A DNA stretch of 64,000 nt. It comes from Borrelia duttonii Ly. Lineage in GTDB: Bacteria; Spirochaetota; Spirochaetia; Borreliales; Borreliaceae. Every line of letters starts with the position of its first letter. Within the stretch, counting starts at the first letter, position 1. Shown here piece by piece: positions 56,775 through 64,000 of this stretch. The stretch lies in the NCBI RefSeq assembly GCF_000019685.1, contig NC_011229.1:124001-188000 (forward strand), written 5' to 3'. A model generated the notes under the pieces. It had not been told where the DNA came from. It saw only the letters and a program-made list of their open reading frames with translations, and made no database searches. The position numbers and the translations under genes were made by a program.

Positions 56775-57158
56775 CTAAATTGACCTTCTGCTCTTTTTTT
56801 CCTTTTTAGTCTGACAACTTATACATAAAAATGCATAAGGAATAGCCTCTAACCTTTCTTGTGCAATATCTTTATCACAAGCTAAACAATGCCCATAAAT
56901 ATTGTGAGAAATCCGATAAAGAGCTTGATTTATTAAATTAAGTTTCTTCTTTTCAACTGAACTTAAAGCCTCAAGATTATTACCATCCATATTATCAAAT
57001 GCAATATCTACTATATCTTTTAGATGCATATCATTATTAATAATTTCTCTTTTACTATCTTCAACAGATCTTATAGAATTTAATATTTCTTTTTTTAATT
57101 CTAAAAGAAGAGTTTGCATTTTTTCAACAAATTCATGCTCAAAATTGCTTTTCTGCAT
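56775..57158 (-). CDS. dksA: DksA/TraR-family zinc-finger transcription regulator
   Basis: 127 residues. Coiled-coil hairpin followed by a C4 zinc finger: CLACDKDIAQERLEAIPYAF then CISC. The coiled-coil tip reads KDIVDIAFD, keeping the D-x-x-D-x-A pattern that inserts into the RNA polymerase secondary channel. With ppGpp, DksA redirects transcription during starvation. In B. burgdorferi DksA is an established stress regulator. GGGAGG stands 6 nt before the ATG. Divergent from infA. Confidence 0.92.
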   Translation of the reverse strand: MQKSNFEHEFVEKMQTLLLELKKEILNSIRSVEDSKREIINNDMHLKDIVDIAFDNMDGNNLEALSSVEKKKLNLINQALYRISHNIYGHCLACDKDIAQERLEAIPYAFLCISCQTKKEKKSRRSI

Positions 57159-57207
57159 GATATTACCTCCCTATAATAAATTACAATTTTAAAAAAAACT
57201 CCGTGTA

Positions 57208-57236
57208 ATTATATAAACAATCCCCTATAATGTAAA
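57208..57236 (-). promoter_or_regulatory. Strong sigma-70 promoter of dksA
   Basis: On the minus strand: TTTACA (57236-57231), 17-bp spacer, perfect TATAAT (57213-57208). Leader about 45 nt. Confidence 0.7.
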
Positions 57237-57266
57237 CTAGTGCATTAATTTTTAATAAGAAAATAA

Positions 57267-57295
57267 TTGCAATGATATTACTAATTGTGTACAAT
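57267..57295 (+). promoter_or_regulatory. Sigma-70 promoter of infA
   Basis: TTGCAA (57267-57272), 17-bp spacer, TACAAT (57290-57295). Start near 57302, leader about 26 nt. Confidence 0.55.
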
Positions 57296-57327
57296 TGATT
57301 CTGTTACACAAATAATAAGGAGGCATT

Positions 57328-57549
57328 TTGAATACAAAAGAAGAAGCTATTGAAACCGAAGGTATTGTTAAAGAATCTCTTCCAAATACAATGTTTAGAG
57401 TAGAACTTAAAAATGGACATTTAGTCCTAGCTCACCTATCTGGAAAAATGAGAAAACATTTTATTAAAATAGTTCCTGGAGATAAAGTCAAAGTTGAACT
57501 ATCACCTTATGATCTTACAAAAGGAAGAATAGTATACAGAGAAAAATAA
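57328..57549 (+). CDS. infA: Translation initiation factor IF-1
   Basis: 73 residues, one OB-fold domain that binds the A site of the 30S subunit. [41 protein letters not shown] and [10 protein letters not shown] are near-canonical. The start codon is TTG (57328), four bases after a full AAGGAGG. It stands alone, away from the ribosomal protein clusters. Confidence 0.96.
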   Translation: MNTKEEAIETEGIVKESLPNTMFRVELKNGHLVLAHLSGKMRKHFIKIVPGDKVKVELSPYDLTKGRIVYREK

Positions 57550-57593
57550 TTTTTTATGTAATAAAAAACTGAAATTCAAAAATTTATTTCATT

Positions 57594-59636
57594 TCATATT
57601 AAATCATCTTTAACAGATACAATAAAATTTTTATGAATCCATCCCTTAAGTCCATGGCTTGTCTGAATTAGAACAAAGTCATCTTTTTTATCAAGAAGAT
57701 AAACACTTATATTGCCTTTTAAAAATTTCCAACTTCTTGAAAAATTATCAGGAACCTTATAAAGGGAAACTAAATCACCTCTAATAATTCCAATTTCAGA
57801 TTGTTGCTCAAGATAAAAATAATATGTTTGAAATAATGTAAAGCATGTCATAGATAAAAGCAAAAATAAAATAATTCTCTTTAAATTTTTTGCATAAAAT
57901 CTATAAGAAACAACTACTATTAAAATGGTTATTAAAATTAAGCTAATAATAAAAAATATATTAGAAAAAACAAAACTATTATTCCTAATATTTTCATTAA
58001 TGCCATTTTTAGTTTCAATAAAATCAATAATCTTATAAAAGATATCATTATTTGGAGAAGTAAAAAATGCCTTATAAGCCGAATAAATTGCATCAAACGA
58101 TCTATCCATCTTACTTAAAATAAGAGCTCTATTTAACCAAAGTCCTGAATAACTCGAATTTCTTTTAATAATATTATCAATTTTATTAAGAGCATCACTA
58201 TAATTACTAGATCTATAATCATTTATTAAATCATTGATATTATCTTCTGATAGAAAACCATCATTTATAGCATTAAGACTAACAGCAAGGGTTAATATTA
58301 AAACAATCAAACCACAACCAGAAGCAATAAAAAATTTTTTATGTTTAATAAACATAGCTAAAGAAAATAAAACTCCTGGTATCAAAATCAAATAATAAAT
58401 GGGAACGAAAAACAAAAAGGTTTTATTTTTGTATTTTAAAATATCATAATATGAGAGTAAATTAAAATCTAATAATAATTCTTGATTAGAGTTATTTTTT
58501 TTAAACTCTCCATAATATTCATATTTTAGTCGTTTACCATTCAGTCTATAAACTTTATCATCATCAGGATCTAAATATACAAAATCACCAATGTTTACAA
58601 ATAAATTACCCTTATTATCTGGCTTAATAGTATATACATTAGATATGCTACCTTTATAACCATCTTTTGAAGGTTCAAAATTATAATTCTTTTTATTATA
58701 AATAATTCTAGAATTATAGGTTTCAATTTCTGGAAAGCGAATATGAGGCAGATTTCCTTGTCCTGTAATTTTTATTAAAATAGTAAAAGCATCTTGAGTA
58801 ATAGACGTGGCATTGGGAAAATCATAGTCAATTTTAAAAACACCAACAGCTAAAGATTTTACCTCCTCTGGTATTGATTTAATTTTTAAAGAAATTTCAG
58901 GACTCATGCGCATAATATCCTCACTTATATTAAAAGAAACACTGGGAATAACAACAACTTTTGATCCCCTAAGAGGAGTTAAAATAAAATTATAAAGAGG
59001 AACATCCAAAATTTCTTTACTATGAAAAGTCCTATAATTAATATTTTCAAATATCGGAGTTCTATCAATCATTGCATCTTTAACAGCATTAAAAAAACTA
59101 GCAACAGACTTAACATTATTATTTAAAAGCCAATTAGAACGCAAAACAAATCCAACACTCTGATACTCATAAATTTCTTTTTTATTAAAATCCCAATATA
59201 AACCAACTGGCAATCCCAAAGAACGAAATTCATCTTCCCTTAAAATGACCACTTCAAACTCTGAGGTCAAATAAACATCATCATTATAAATAACTTTCAA
59301 TGGAGGAATCTTGACAAATCCCAATTTATCAAAAACATATTCAATTTTTATCTCTATAATAAAATTATTTCCATCAATAACTCTAGATATTAAGGCAATT
59401 TTAGCATTCTCGTTTATATCTTTATTGATGTCAAATTTCAATAATTTTTTATCAATATCCTGAGATAAATTTAACCTAATAATATGAATAATCTTAGAAC
59501 CTTTAACAATCTTGGAAGATATTAAATAATCAGTACCAGATAAAGAATAAATTTTTAAATGTACTAGAAATAAAATTAAAAATATTACCAATCTTCTTGC
59601 AAAGAAACAATTTGCTCGTCTGCCCGCATTACCCAT
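57594..59636 (-). CDS. BatD/BatE-like fusion: strand-rich exported protein, TPR and C-terminal SH3-like domain
   Basis: 680 residues. Signal region (RRLVIFLILFLVHLKIYSLS, preceded by a 15-residue basic stretch), then a large beta-rich BatD-like part (~35-375: TDYLISSKIVKGSKIIHIIR, IRFPEIETYNSRII), two membrane helices (~405-455), a TPR-like part (~470-535: ALNKIDNIIKRNSSYSGLWL), further helices (~560-615) and an SH3-like end (~625-680: GDLVSLYKVPDNFSRSWKFL, LIQTSHGLKGWIHKNFI). BatD and BatE are separate genes in other bacteria, so this looks like a fusion. ATG 59636 has GAGAGGG 4 nt upstream and overlaps the preceding gene by 52 bp. Confidence 0.75.
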   Translation of the reverse strand: MGNAGRRANCFFARRLVIFLILFLVHLKIYSLSGTDYLISSKIVKGSKIIHIIRLNLSQDIDKKLLKFDINKDINENAKIALISRVIDGNNFIIEIKIEYVFDKLGFVKIPPLKVIYNDDVYLTSEFEVVILREDEFRSLGLPVGLYWDFNKKEIYEYQSVGFVLRSNWLLNNNVKSVASFFNAVKDAMIDRTPIFENINYRTFHSKEILDVPLYNFILTPLRGSKVVVIPSVSFNISEDIMRMSPEISLKIKSIPEEVKSLAVGVFKIDYDFPNATSITQDAFTILIKITGQGNLPHIRFPEIETYNSRIIYNKKNYNFEPSKDGYKGSISNVYTIKPDNKGNLFVNIGDFVYLDPDDDKVYRLNGKRLKYEYYGEFKKNNSNQELLLDFNLLSYYDILKYKNKTFLFFVPIYYLILIPGVLFSLAMFIKHKKFFIASGCGLIVLILTLAVSLNAINDGFLSEDNINDLINDYRSSNYSDALNKIDNIIKRNSSYSGLWLNRALILSKMDRSFDAIYSAYKAFFTSPNNDIFYKIIDFIETKNGINENIRNNSFVFSNIFFIISLILITILIVVVSYRFYAKNLKRIILFLLLSMTCFTLFQTYYFYLEQQSEIGIIRGDLVSLYKVPDNFSRSWKFLKGNISVYLLDKKDDFVLIQTSHGLKGWIHKNFIVSVKDDLI

Positions 59637-60172
59637 AAAACCCTCTCAAGATTTTCAATATACCTCAAAAAATTTTCATTATTTTCAATAAAATTTTGAC
59701 TCTTACTAATACTTAAATTATTTAAATTTCCTGGCATAGTCCTTTTTTTAATTATTGCAAGTTCAAGATTATACTTAGCATTATAACTTGCAGGATTAAT
59801 CTTTAAAGCTTCTTTAAATGCCACTTCTGCTTTTCGATAAAGTCCCTGATTGTAATATATTATCCCCTCATTATAACTTATATTAAAATTCAAAAAAAAA
59901 TCATCATCTCTTCTTGCATACGAAAACATCCGAAGAGAGCTTTCATACTCTCCCAAAGAATAATATACAATTCCAAGATTATAATAACCCCATGCAGCAC
60001 TCTTATTATCATCTACAAGATTATAATAGGTAGAAATTGCACTCTGATAATCACCTCTAATATACCTATAATTACCAATGGCCATAAGAGACATAGCTTT
60101 AACATTTGAACAAGATAAACAAAATGCACATATAAAACTTATTAATAAATGAATTAAAAAGTATCGTCCCAT
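59585..60172 (-). CDS. BatC-like TPR lipoprotein
   Basis: 195 residues. Lipoprotein signal ending FCLSCSNVKA (Cys near 21), then TPR units: AIGNYRYIRGDYQSAISTYY, YYNLGIVYYSLGEYESSLRM and NEGIIYYNQGLYRKAEVAFK. Overlaps batB by 19 bp and the following gene by 52 bp. In Bat operons the TPR member is thought to scaffold the VWA proteins on the outer face of the membrane. Confidence 0.82.
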   Translation of the reverse strand: MGRYFLIHLLISFICAFCLSCSNVKAMSLMAIGNYRYIRGDYQSAISTYYNLVDDNKSAAWGYYNLGIVYYSLGEYESSLRMFSYARRDDDFFLNFNISYNEGIIYYNQGLYRKAEVAFKEALKINPASYNAKYNLELAIIKKRTMPGNLNNLSISKSQNFIENNENFLRYIENLERVLWVMRADEQIVSLQEDW

Positions 60173-61143
60173 TTAATAACCTTAACAAATATATACAACA
60201 TCATAAATAAAAAAGAAACAGCTAAAAAAAGCTTGTATCTTAAAATGCCAATTAATAAAATATTACTTGAACTTTTTTTTATTATATCATTCCTTATCTC
60301 ATTAATAACATAATTAGTACCTTTCAGGTATAAATTATAATAAGAACCCTTAATAGAAGATGTTAAAAGATACAAGTTATCCTCATTAAGCATGAAAGTC
60401 ATCACACTATCATTCTTATCTTTCACATTCACATGATTATCAACCAAAGGCAGTGGTCTATTGCTTCCAATTCCAATTACAAAACTTACAATATTACGTA
60501 CATCAATTAATTTAGAAAAAGTATAATAATTATTCTCACCCCATTCATCACCATCTGTCAAAACTACCAAAAAATTATAATAAGAACTATCTTTGATTCC
60601 TTGTATAGCACTCAAAACCCCATCACCTAAAAAACTACCGGGAGAACTTATTAAGTTAGGCTCAATATAATTTAACATCTTATATAAACTGGACTTATCT
60701 TTAGAAAAAGGCAAAACTAATAAAGATTTACCCTTAAAAATAGTAAGTGAATACTCAACATTCTCAAAACTATTTAAAATTAAACTAATTAAATTTTTAG
60801 CACTCTCAAGCCTATTAATAGATTTTCCCTCATCAAAAGTTAACATACTACGCGAAATATCAACAACAAAAGATATTCTTAAATTTACTCTCTCATCCTC
60901 AGTAGCCTTTTGTCCCCAAGAAACATCTAAAATTGATAAAATCAAAAAACCAAAACTCAACACAAAAAAGAAAATCATAAGTATTTTCTTTATATAATAA
61001 TTTTTAACATAAGCACTATTAACATGCATAAGACTTAAGGCTTTAAAAAATGGAAGTGCCTTTCTAAAATCATAAACATACACAAACAAAACTATAAATA
61101 AAACTATAAACAAGTAAAAAGCATAATAATTGCCTATGCTCAT
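60154..61143 (-). CDS. BatB-like von Willebrand factor A protein
   Basis: 329 residues. Membrane helices near 8-25, 52-72 and 305-322 frame a periplasmic VWA domain (~85-290). The MIDAS metal site is intact: VVDISRSM (DxSxS), the Thr region and VLTDGDEWGEN. From memory, the syntenic B. burgdorferi protein BB0172 has been reported to bind integrin. Its ATGA start overlaps the batA stop by 4 bp. Confidence 0.88.
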   Translation of the reverse strand: MSIGNYYAFYLFIVLFIVLFVYVYDFRKALPFFKALSLMHVNSAYVKNYYIKKILMIFFFVLSFGFLILSILDVSWGQKATEDERVNLRISFVVDISRSMLTFDEGKSINRLESAKNLISLILNSFENVEYSLTIFKGKSLLVLPFSKDKSSLYKMLNYIEPNLISSPGSFLGDGVLSAIQGIKDSSYYNFLVVLTDGDEWGENNYYTFSKLIDVRNIVSFVIGIGSNRPLPLVDNHVNVKDKNDSVMTFMLNEDNLYLLTSSIKGSYYNLYLKGTNYVINEIRNDIIKKSSSNILLIGILRYKLFLAVSFLFMMLYIFVKVIKWDDTF

Positions 61144-62141
61144 AACACCTCTTTTAAAATAATCCTTGAAAAAACAAAATAAAGAATTAATAAAAAAAAT
61201 GTTACCAATAAAAATTCATTATAAACATCATTATTATCAACGGATATTTTAACTTTTCTCTCTACATTTTCTTTTTTCGAAAAATCTTGAATTGCAAGTT
61301 TAAATGAAAAATCATCACCAACAGAATAAAAAAGTCCTCCTGTTTTATTTGAAATTTCAAAAAGCATGCTAGGATCATATACTTCCTTCAAAACTCCCTG
61401 ATAAAATTTACCAGATCTCAATTTAAAACCAACATTAAGTTCCTCATCACTACCAATCCCAACAGAATAAATTTTCACATTTAATCCCTGAGCAAGATTT
61501 ATTACTTGATCTTTATAAACTTCATCTGAATTAACCACACCATCTGTTAAAACAATGACTGATTTTTTAGGTGCTTCAGAATGCTTTAAATGAGAAAGAG
61601 CAATAGAAATACCAAGTCCCAAAGCAGATCCATTTCCAAGATCCATAATATAAATATCATCTAACTTCTTAGAAAAAAAATCCCTATCAATTGTAAGTGG
61701 CACTATTAATGATGCCTCCTTTGCAAAAGCTACTAAACCAATATTGTCATTTTCTCTTTGATATACAAAATATTCAATCAATTCTTTTGCAAATTCAAGT
61801 CTATTTTTTGATGAAAATTCAATAGCACCCATACTAGGAGATATATCTAACACAATAACAATATCAGCTCCACTACTAAGATATGTCATTTTCTTTCTTG
61901 ATATAGAAGGCCCTGCTAAGGTTAAGATCATAACTATTATAGCTAAATAAAAAAAAGTATAAGTAACAAAATACAATAAATTTAGTACATAATCTCTTAA
62001 TTTTATAGAACCAAAATTTCCATAAATAGATATCGGAAATCTAACTTTCCCACCTCTACGATTAAAAAAATGGCTAAAATAAATTATTAATGGCAATCCC
62101 AAAAGTAAAAACAAATACAAAGGCTCATTAAATGTTAACAT
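61140..62141 (-). CDS. BatA-like von Willebrand factor A protein
   Basis: 333 residues, same build as its neighbour: helices near 7-22, 48-75 and 308-325 around a VWA domain (~85-295). MIDAS motifs VLDISPSMGAIEF (DxSxS) and VLTDGVVNSDEVY are intact. ATG 62141 follows GAGG by 5 nt and overlaps the previous gene by 14 bp; the longer frame to 62165 has no ribosome-binding site. Confidence 0.88.
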   Translation of the reverse strand: MLTFNEPLYLFLLLGLPLIIYFSHFFNRRGGKVRFPISIYGNFGSIKLRDYVLNLLYFVTYTFFYLAIIVMILTLAGPSISRKKMTYLSSGADIVIVLDISPSMGAIEFSSKNRLEFAKELIEYFVYQRENDNIGLVAFAKEASLIVPLTIDRDFFSKKLDDIYIMDLGNGSALGLGISIALSHLKHSEAPKKSVIVLTDGVVNSDEVYKDQVINLAQGLNVKIYSVGIGSDEELNVGFKLRSGKFYQGVLKEVYDPSMLFEISNKTGGLFYSVGDDFSFKLAIQDFSKKENVERKVKISVDNNDVYNEFLLVTFFLLILYFVFSRIILKEVL

Positions 62142-63036
62142 TATCACCTCTATTAAATTCTTCAAAATTAAAAGCCGCTTTTTTTAAATCATTTAAAACA
62201 AGCGATAAATTATCCCCCGATAAATTAATCCCACTAAATTTGCTAAAATCAGAAAGTCTAAGCATATTAACAAAAGTTGAACGAATTTCATGGGGCACAT
62301 TAAGACTTTGTAAAATCTCAGAAATTTCAGTAGTAGTAATCGCATTAAAATCAAAACCCGTTTTTTTAGACAAATAAACTCTTAAAGACGAATTTAATAA
62401 ATTATAAAAAACATTCTGTTTTTCTTCGCTTTTAATATAATTATCTAAAATACTCAATTGTTTTTGAAATACTCTATAAGGCCTTCTTAAATTATGCTTT
62501 ATGATTAGAAATACTAATAATTGCTTTATAAGTTTCAAAAACTTAATAAAAAGATATGGAATCAATATAAAAGCCAAAATAAAAATAACAAAATATGTAC
62601 TGGTACCTGGAAGAAAAAGCACTCCTTCTATATCTTGAATCTTAAGAGAATCATCATCTGCAACTAATGTACTAGTATTGATTTTAATATTATTAAGAAT
62701 CAACTTAAAAGTTTTATCACTTCTAATAATATCTCCAACATAAATATGAGGAAGCGTATTACTTCCTATATAAAATGAAACAAAATATATTATTATCTCT
62801 CCACTTTCAGGTCTGTATAATATCTTATCAATCTCAACAAATTCATTTTTAATTGATTCAAACGCGATAGGAATAAATTTTTCATCATCATCAAGAATTA
62901 AAGAAAATTTAAACTCAACAGTATCTCCCACATAATAACGAGTTGGAATAAACATCTCATTTTGTATTTCATAAGAAAATAAATTAAAAGAAAGAAATAA
63001 AAGAAAGAAAGTTGCAAGGAAAATCATATTTTTCAA
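62128..63036 (-). CDS. Bat-operon membrane protein, DUF4381-like
   Basis: 302 residues. Signal peptide (MIFLATFFLLFLSFNLFS), strand-rich periplasmic domain (~22-135), membrane helix (~148-170) and a cytoplasmic helical C terminus that ends in a DUF4381-like pattern (YLSKKTGFDFNAITTTEISEIL, LRLSDFSKFSG). The start is TTG at 63036, whose TGA overlaps the stop of the DUF58 gene, with AAGGAG 8 nt upstream; the ATG at 63027 would lose the Lys of the signal peptide. Confidence 0.75.
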   Translation of the reverse strand: MKNMIFLATFFLLFLSFNLFSYEIQNEMFIPTRYYVGDTVEFKFSLILDDDEKFIPIAFESIKNEFVEIDKILYRPESGEIIIYFVSFYIGSNTLPHIYVGDIIRSDKTFKLILNNIKINTSTLVADDDSLKIQDIEGVLFLPGTSTYFVIFILAFILIPYLFIKFLKLIKQLLVFLIIKHNLRRPYRVFQKQLSILDNYIKSEEKQNVFYNLLNSSLRVYLSKKTGFDFNAITTTEISEILQSLNVPHEIRSTFVNMLRLSDFSKFSGINLSGDNLSLVLNDLKKAAFNFEEFNRGDNVNI

Positions 63037-63920
63037 ATACCATTCTCCTTTTTCAAAAGCACCTTTAATTTTTTAAAAACATCATCTCTTGTGTCAATTT
63101 CTATAAAATTAATATTCCTTTTTATGCATTCTTTCCGCCATTTTATTTTATCTAATGTCCAATAATTCTTATAACTATTTAATATCTTCTTACTAAACCC
63201 TGAAACTAAAAAATCCTCACGTGTTTCAATATCTTCATAGGTTAAAACTCCATATTGAGGAAGATTCTCATCAAAAAAATCTGTAAGTCTTATCGCAATA
63301 ATATTATGACGTTTACTGAGAACTGTTAAAGATTTAAAATAATCGCTGGCTTTAAAATCTGAAATGATAATAATTAAAGATCTTTTCTTATAATACTCTG
63401 CTGTATTTTTAAATACATATGTTAAATTACTGCCCCTCTTTAACTGTCTATTAATTGTCTCATTTAAAATTAATCCTAAATGCGAATATCCCTTTCTAGA
63501 TGAAATAAATTTATCTGTTTTGCTAGAAAAAAAAGTCATACCTATTTTATCATTATTAAAAAATGCCATATGAGCAAAGATAGAAACCAATAAATCCTGT
63601 ATTTCTTTTTTACTTGTTATACTTCCCAAACTCATAGAAAGAGAATTATCAACAAGTAAATGTAAATTTATTCCCTTATCTTCTCTAAAAACCTTTGAAA
63701 ATATATTATCTGTTTTCGAACTAACGTTCCAATCAATCAATCTAGCATCATCTGTTTCTTCATATGGTCTAAACTCATGAAATTCAAGACCAAGACCTTT
63801 AAAAATAGAACGATATCCACCAAAATTAAGCTCTAAGAGCATTTTTCTAGAAAAAAATTTTAAAGCCTTTATTTTCGTTTTAGTACTAGCACTTGATTCA
63901 CTACTATATTGCATATCCAA
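63033..63920 (-). CDS. DUF58 / VWA-like protein of the MoxR-Bat cluster
   Basis: 295 residues. The DUF58 core is clear: GLGLEFHEFRPYEETDDARL, IDWNVSSKTDNIFSKVFRED and a VWA-like part LHLLVDNSLSMSLGS. DUF58 proteins accompany MoxR ATPases, which are thought to act as chaperones that assemble VWA-protein complexes. TTG 63920 stands 5 nt after AGGA and 7 bp after the moxR stop; an ATG at 63914 is the alternative. Confidence 0.88.
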   Translation of the reverse strand: MDMQYSSESSASTKTKIKALKFFSRKMLLELNFGGYRSIFKGLGLEFHEFRPYEETDDARLIDWNVSSKTDNIFSKVFREDKGINLHLLVDNSLSMSLGSITSKKEIQDLLVSIFAHMAFFNNDKIGMTFFSSKTDKFISSRKGYSHLGLILNETINRQLKRGSNLTYVFKNTAEYYKKRSLIIIISDFKASDYFKSLTVLSKRHNIIAIRLTDFFDENLPQYGVLTYEDIETREDFLVSGFSKKILNSYKNYWTLDKIKWRKECIKRNINFIEIDTRDDVFKKLKVLLKKENGI

Positions 63921-63927
63921 TTAAATC

Positions 63928-64000
63928 CTAAGGAAGAGCAACCGCTGAGAGAAGTATCTTAATAATATCATCAGTATTCATTTCTTCAACTTCTGCCTCA
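63928..64000 (-). CDS. moxR: MoxR-family AAA+ ATPase, 3' end only
   Basis: The last 23 complete codons of a gene entering from the right edge. They read EAEVEEMNTDDIIKILLSAV then ALP and a TAG at 63930-63928. The ending matches the C terminus of MoxR ATPases (xVxxILxxVPVP type) and its place directly before the DUF58 gene is the standard moxR-DUF58-bat order. The catalytic domains lie outside the window. Confidence 0.75.
   Translation of the reverse strand, partial: EAEVEEMNTDDIIKILLSAVALP

Noticed and set aside
1-64000. CRISPR arrays, insertion sequences, tRNA or rRNA genes
   Set aside because: I saw no regularly spaced repeats, transposase-like frames with terminal repeats, or cloverleaf sequences ending in CCA with the expected arms. 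A tRNAscan or Infernal run would be decisive.

Overview
The window is an AT-rich (roughly 70% A+T) piece of a spirochaete chromosome, almost certainly a relapsing-fever-group Borrelia. I base this on gene content and order that, from memory, run parallel to BB0116-BB0176 of the B. burgdorferi chromosome, and on a periplasmic flagellin FlaB whose middle is rich in Ala, Gln, Pro and Gly, as in relapsing-fever flagellins. I see no plasmid genes, insertion sequences, CRISPR arrays, rRNA or tRNA genes. The two ends fall in a non-coding stretch (left) and in the 3' end of a moxR gene (right).

Layout. 1-2.4 kb: non-coding edge and a glucose-family PTS permease (malX) whose EIIB domain has lost its phosphorylated cysteine. 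2.4-3.1 kb: a haemolysin-III/PAQR protein. 3.2-19.1 kb: one very long leftward cluster of 17 genes behind a strong promoter (TTGACT-16-TATAAT), covering RNA-polymerase cleavage (greA with a ~750-residue extension), recombination (recA), chromosome organisation (scpA without scpB), translation (rpsA, rpsB, tsf, frr, rluB), cmk, and envelope biogenesis (uppS, cdsA, rseP). 19.3-25.8 kb: a TPR membrane protein, hisS, a class B penicillin-binding protein and a fatty acid-CoA ligase. 26.0-31.9 kb: the besC-besA-besB tripartite RND efflux operon with a small PII-like gene at its 3' end. 31.9-35.2 kb: yidD and the glycine betaine/proline ABC transporter proV-proW-proX. 35.2-38.4 kb: flaB and fliD. 38.6-40.6 kb: nagA-nagB for N-acetylglucosamine use. 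40.8-44.1 kb: sodA and secA. 44.2-57.5 kb: a lipoprotein, two small membrane proteins, alr, a repeat protein, a 55-residue gene, a calcium/cation exchanger, a putative glycoside hydrolase, malQ, an OmpA-domain protein, dksA and infA. 57.6-64 kb: a tightly overlapping Bat operon (moxR, DUF58, BatA/B VWA proteins, TPR lipoprotein, BatD/E-like fusion).

How the genes work together. Envelope building recurs: undecaprenyl diphosphate, CDP-diacylglycerol, D-alanine, a PBP, SecA, and an OmpA-type protein. Growth control is clustered in the greA superoperon and in the divergent dksA/infA pair. Carbon entry is represented by malX, malQ and nagAB.

The points I consider most worth checking are: (1) besA, whose lipoprotein signal peptide lies upstream of any ATG/GTG/TTG in its frame, behind an 11-codon leader ORF whose stop overlaps an ATT; (2) a second lipoprotein with the same ATT problem; (3) apparently leaderless mRNAs (TATAAT followed exactly 7 nt later by ATG) at alr and the OmpA-like gene; (4) a 6-bp hairpin presenting AUGGAU in the flaB leader, a good match to a CsrA site; (5) active-site changes in MalX and MalQ; (6) a PII-like gene tied to the RND pump.
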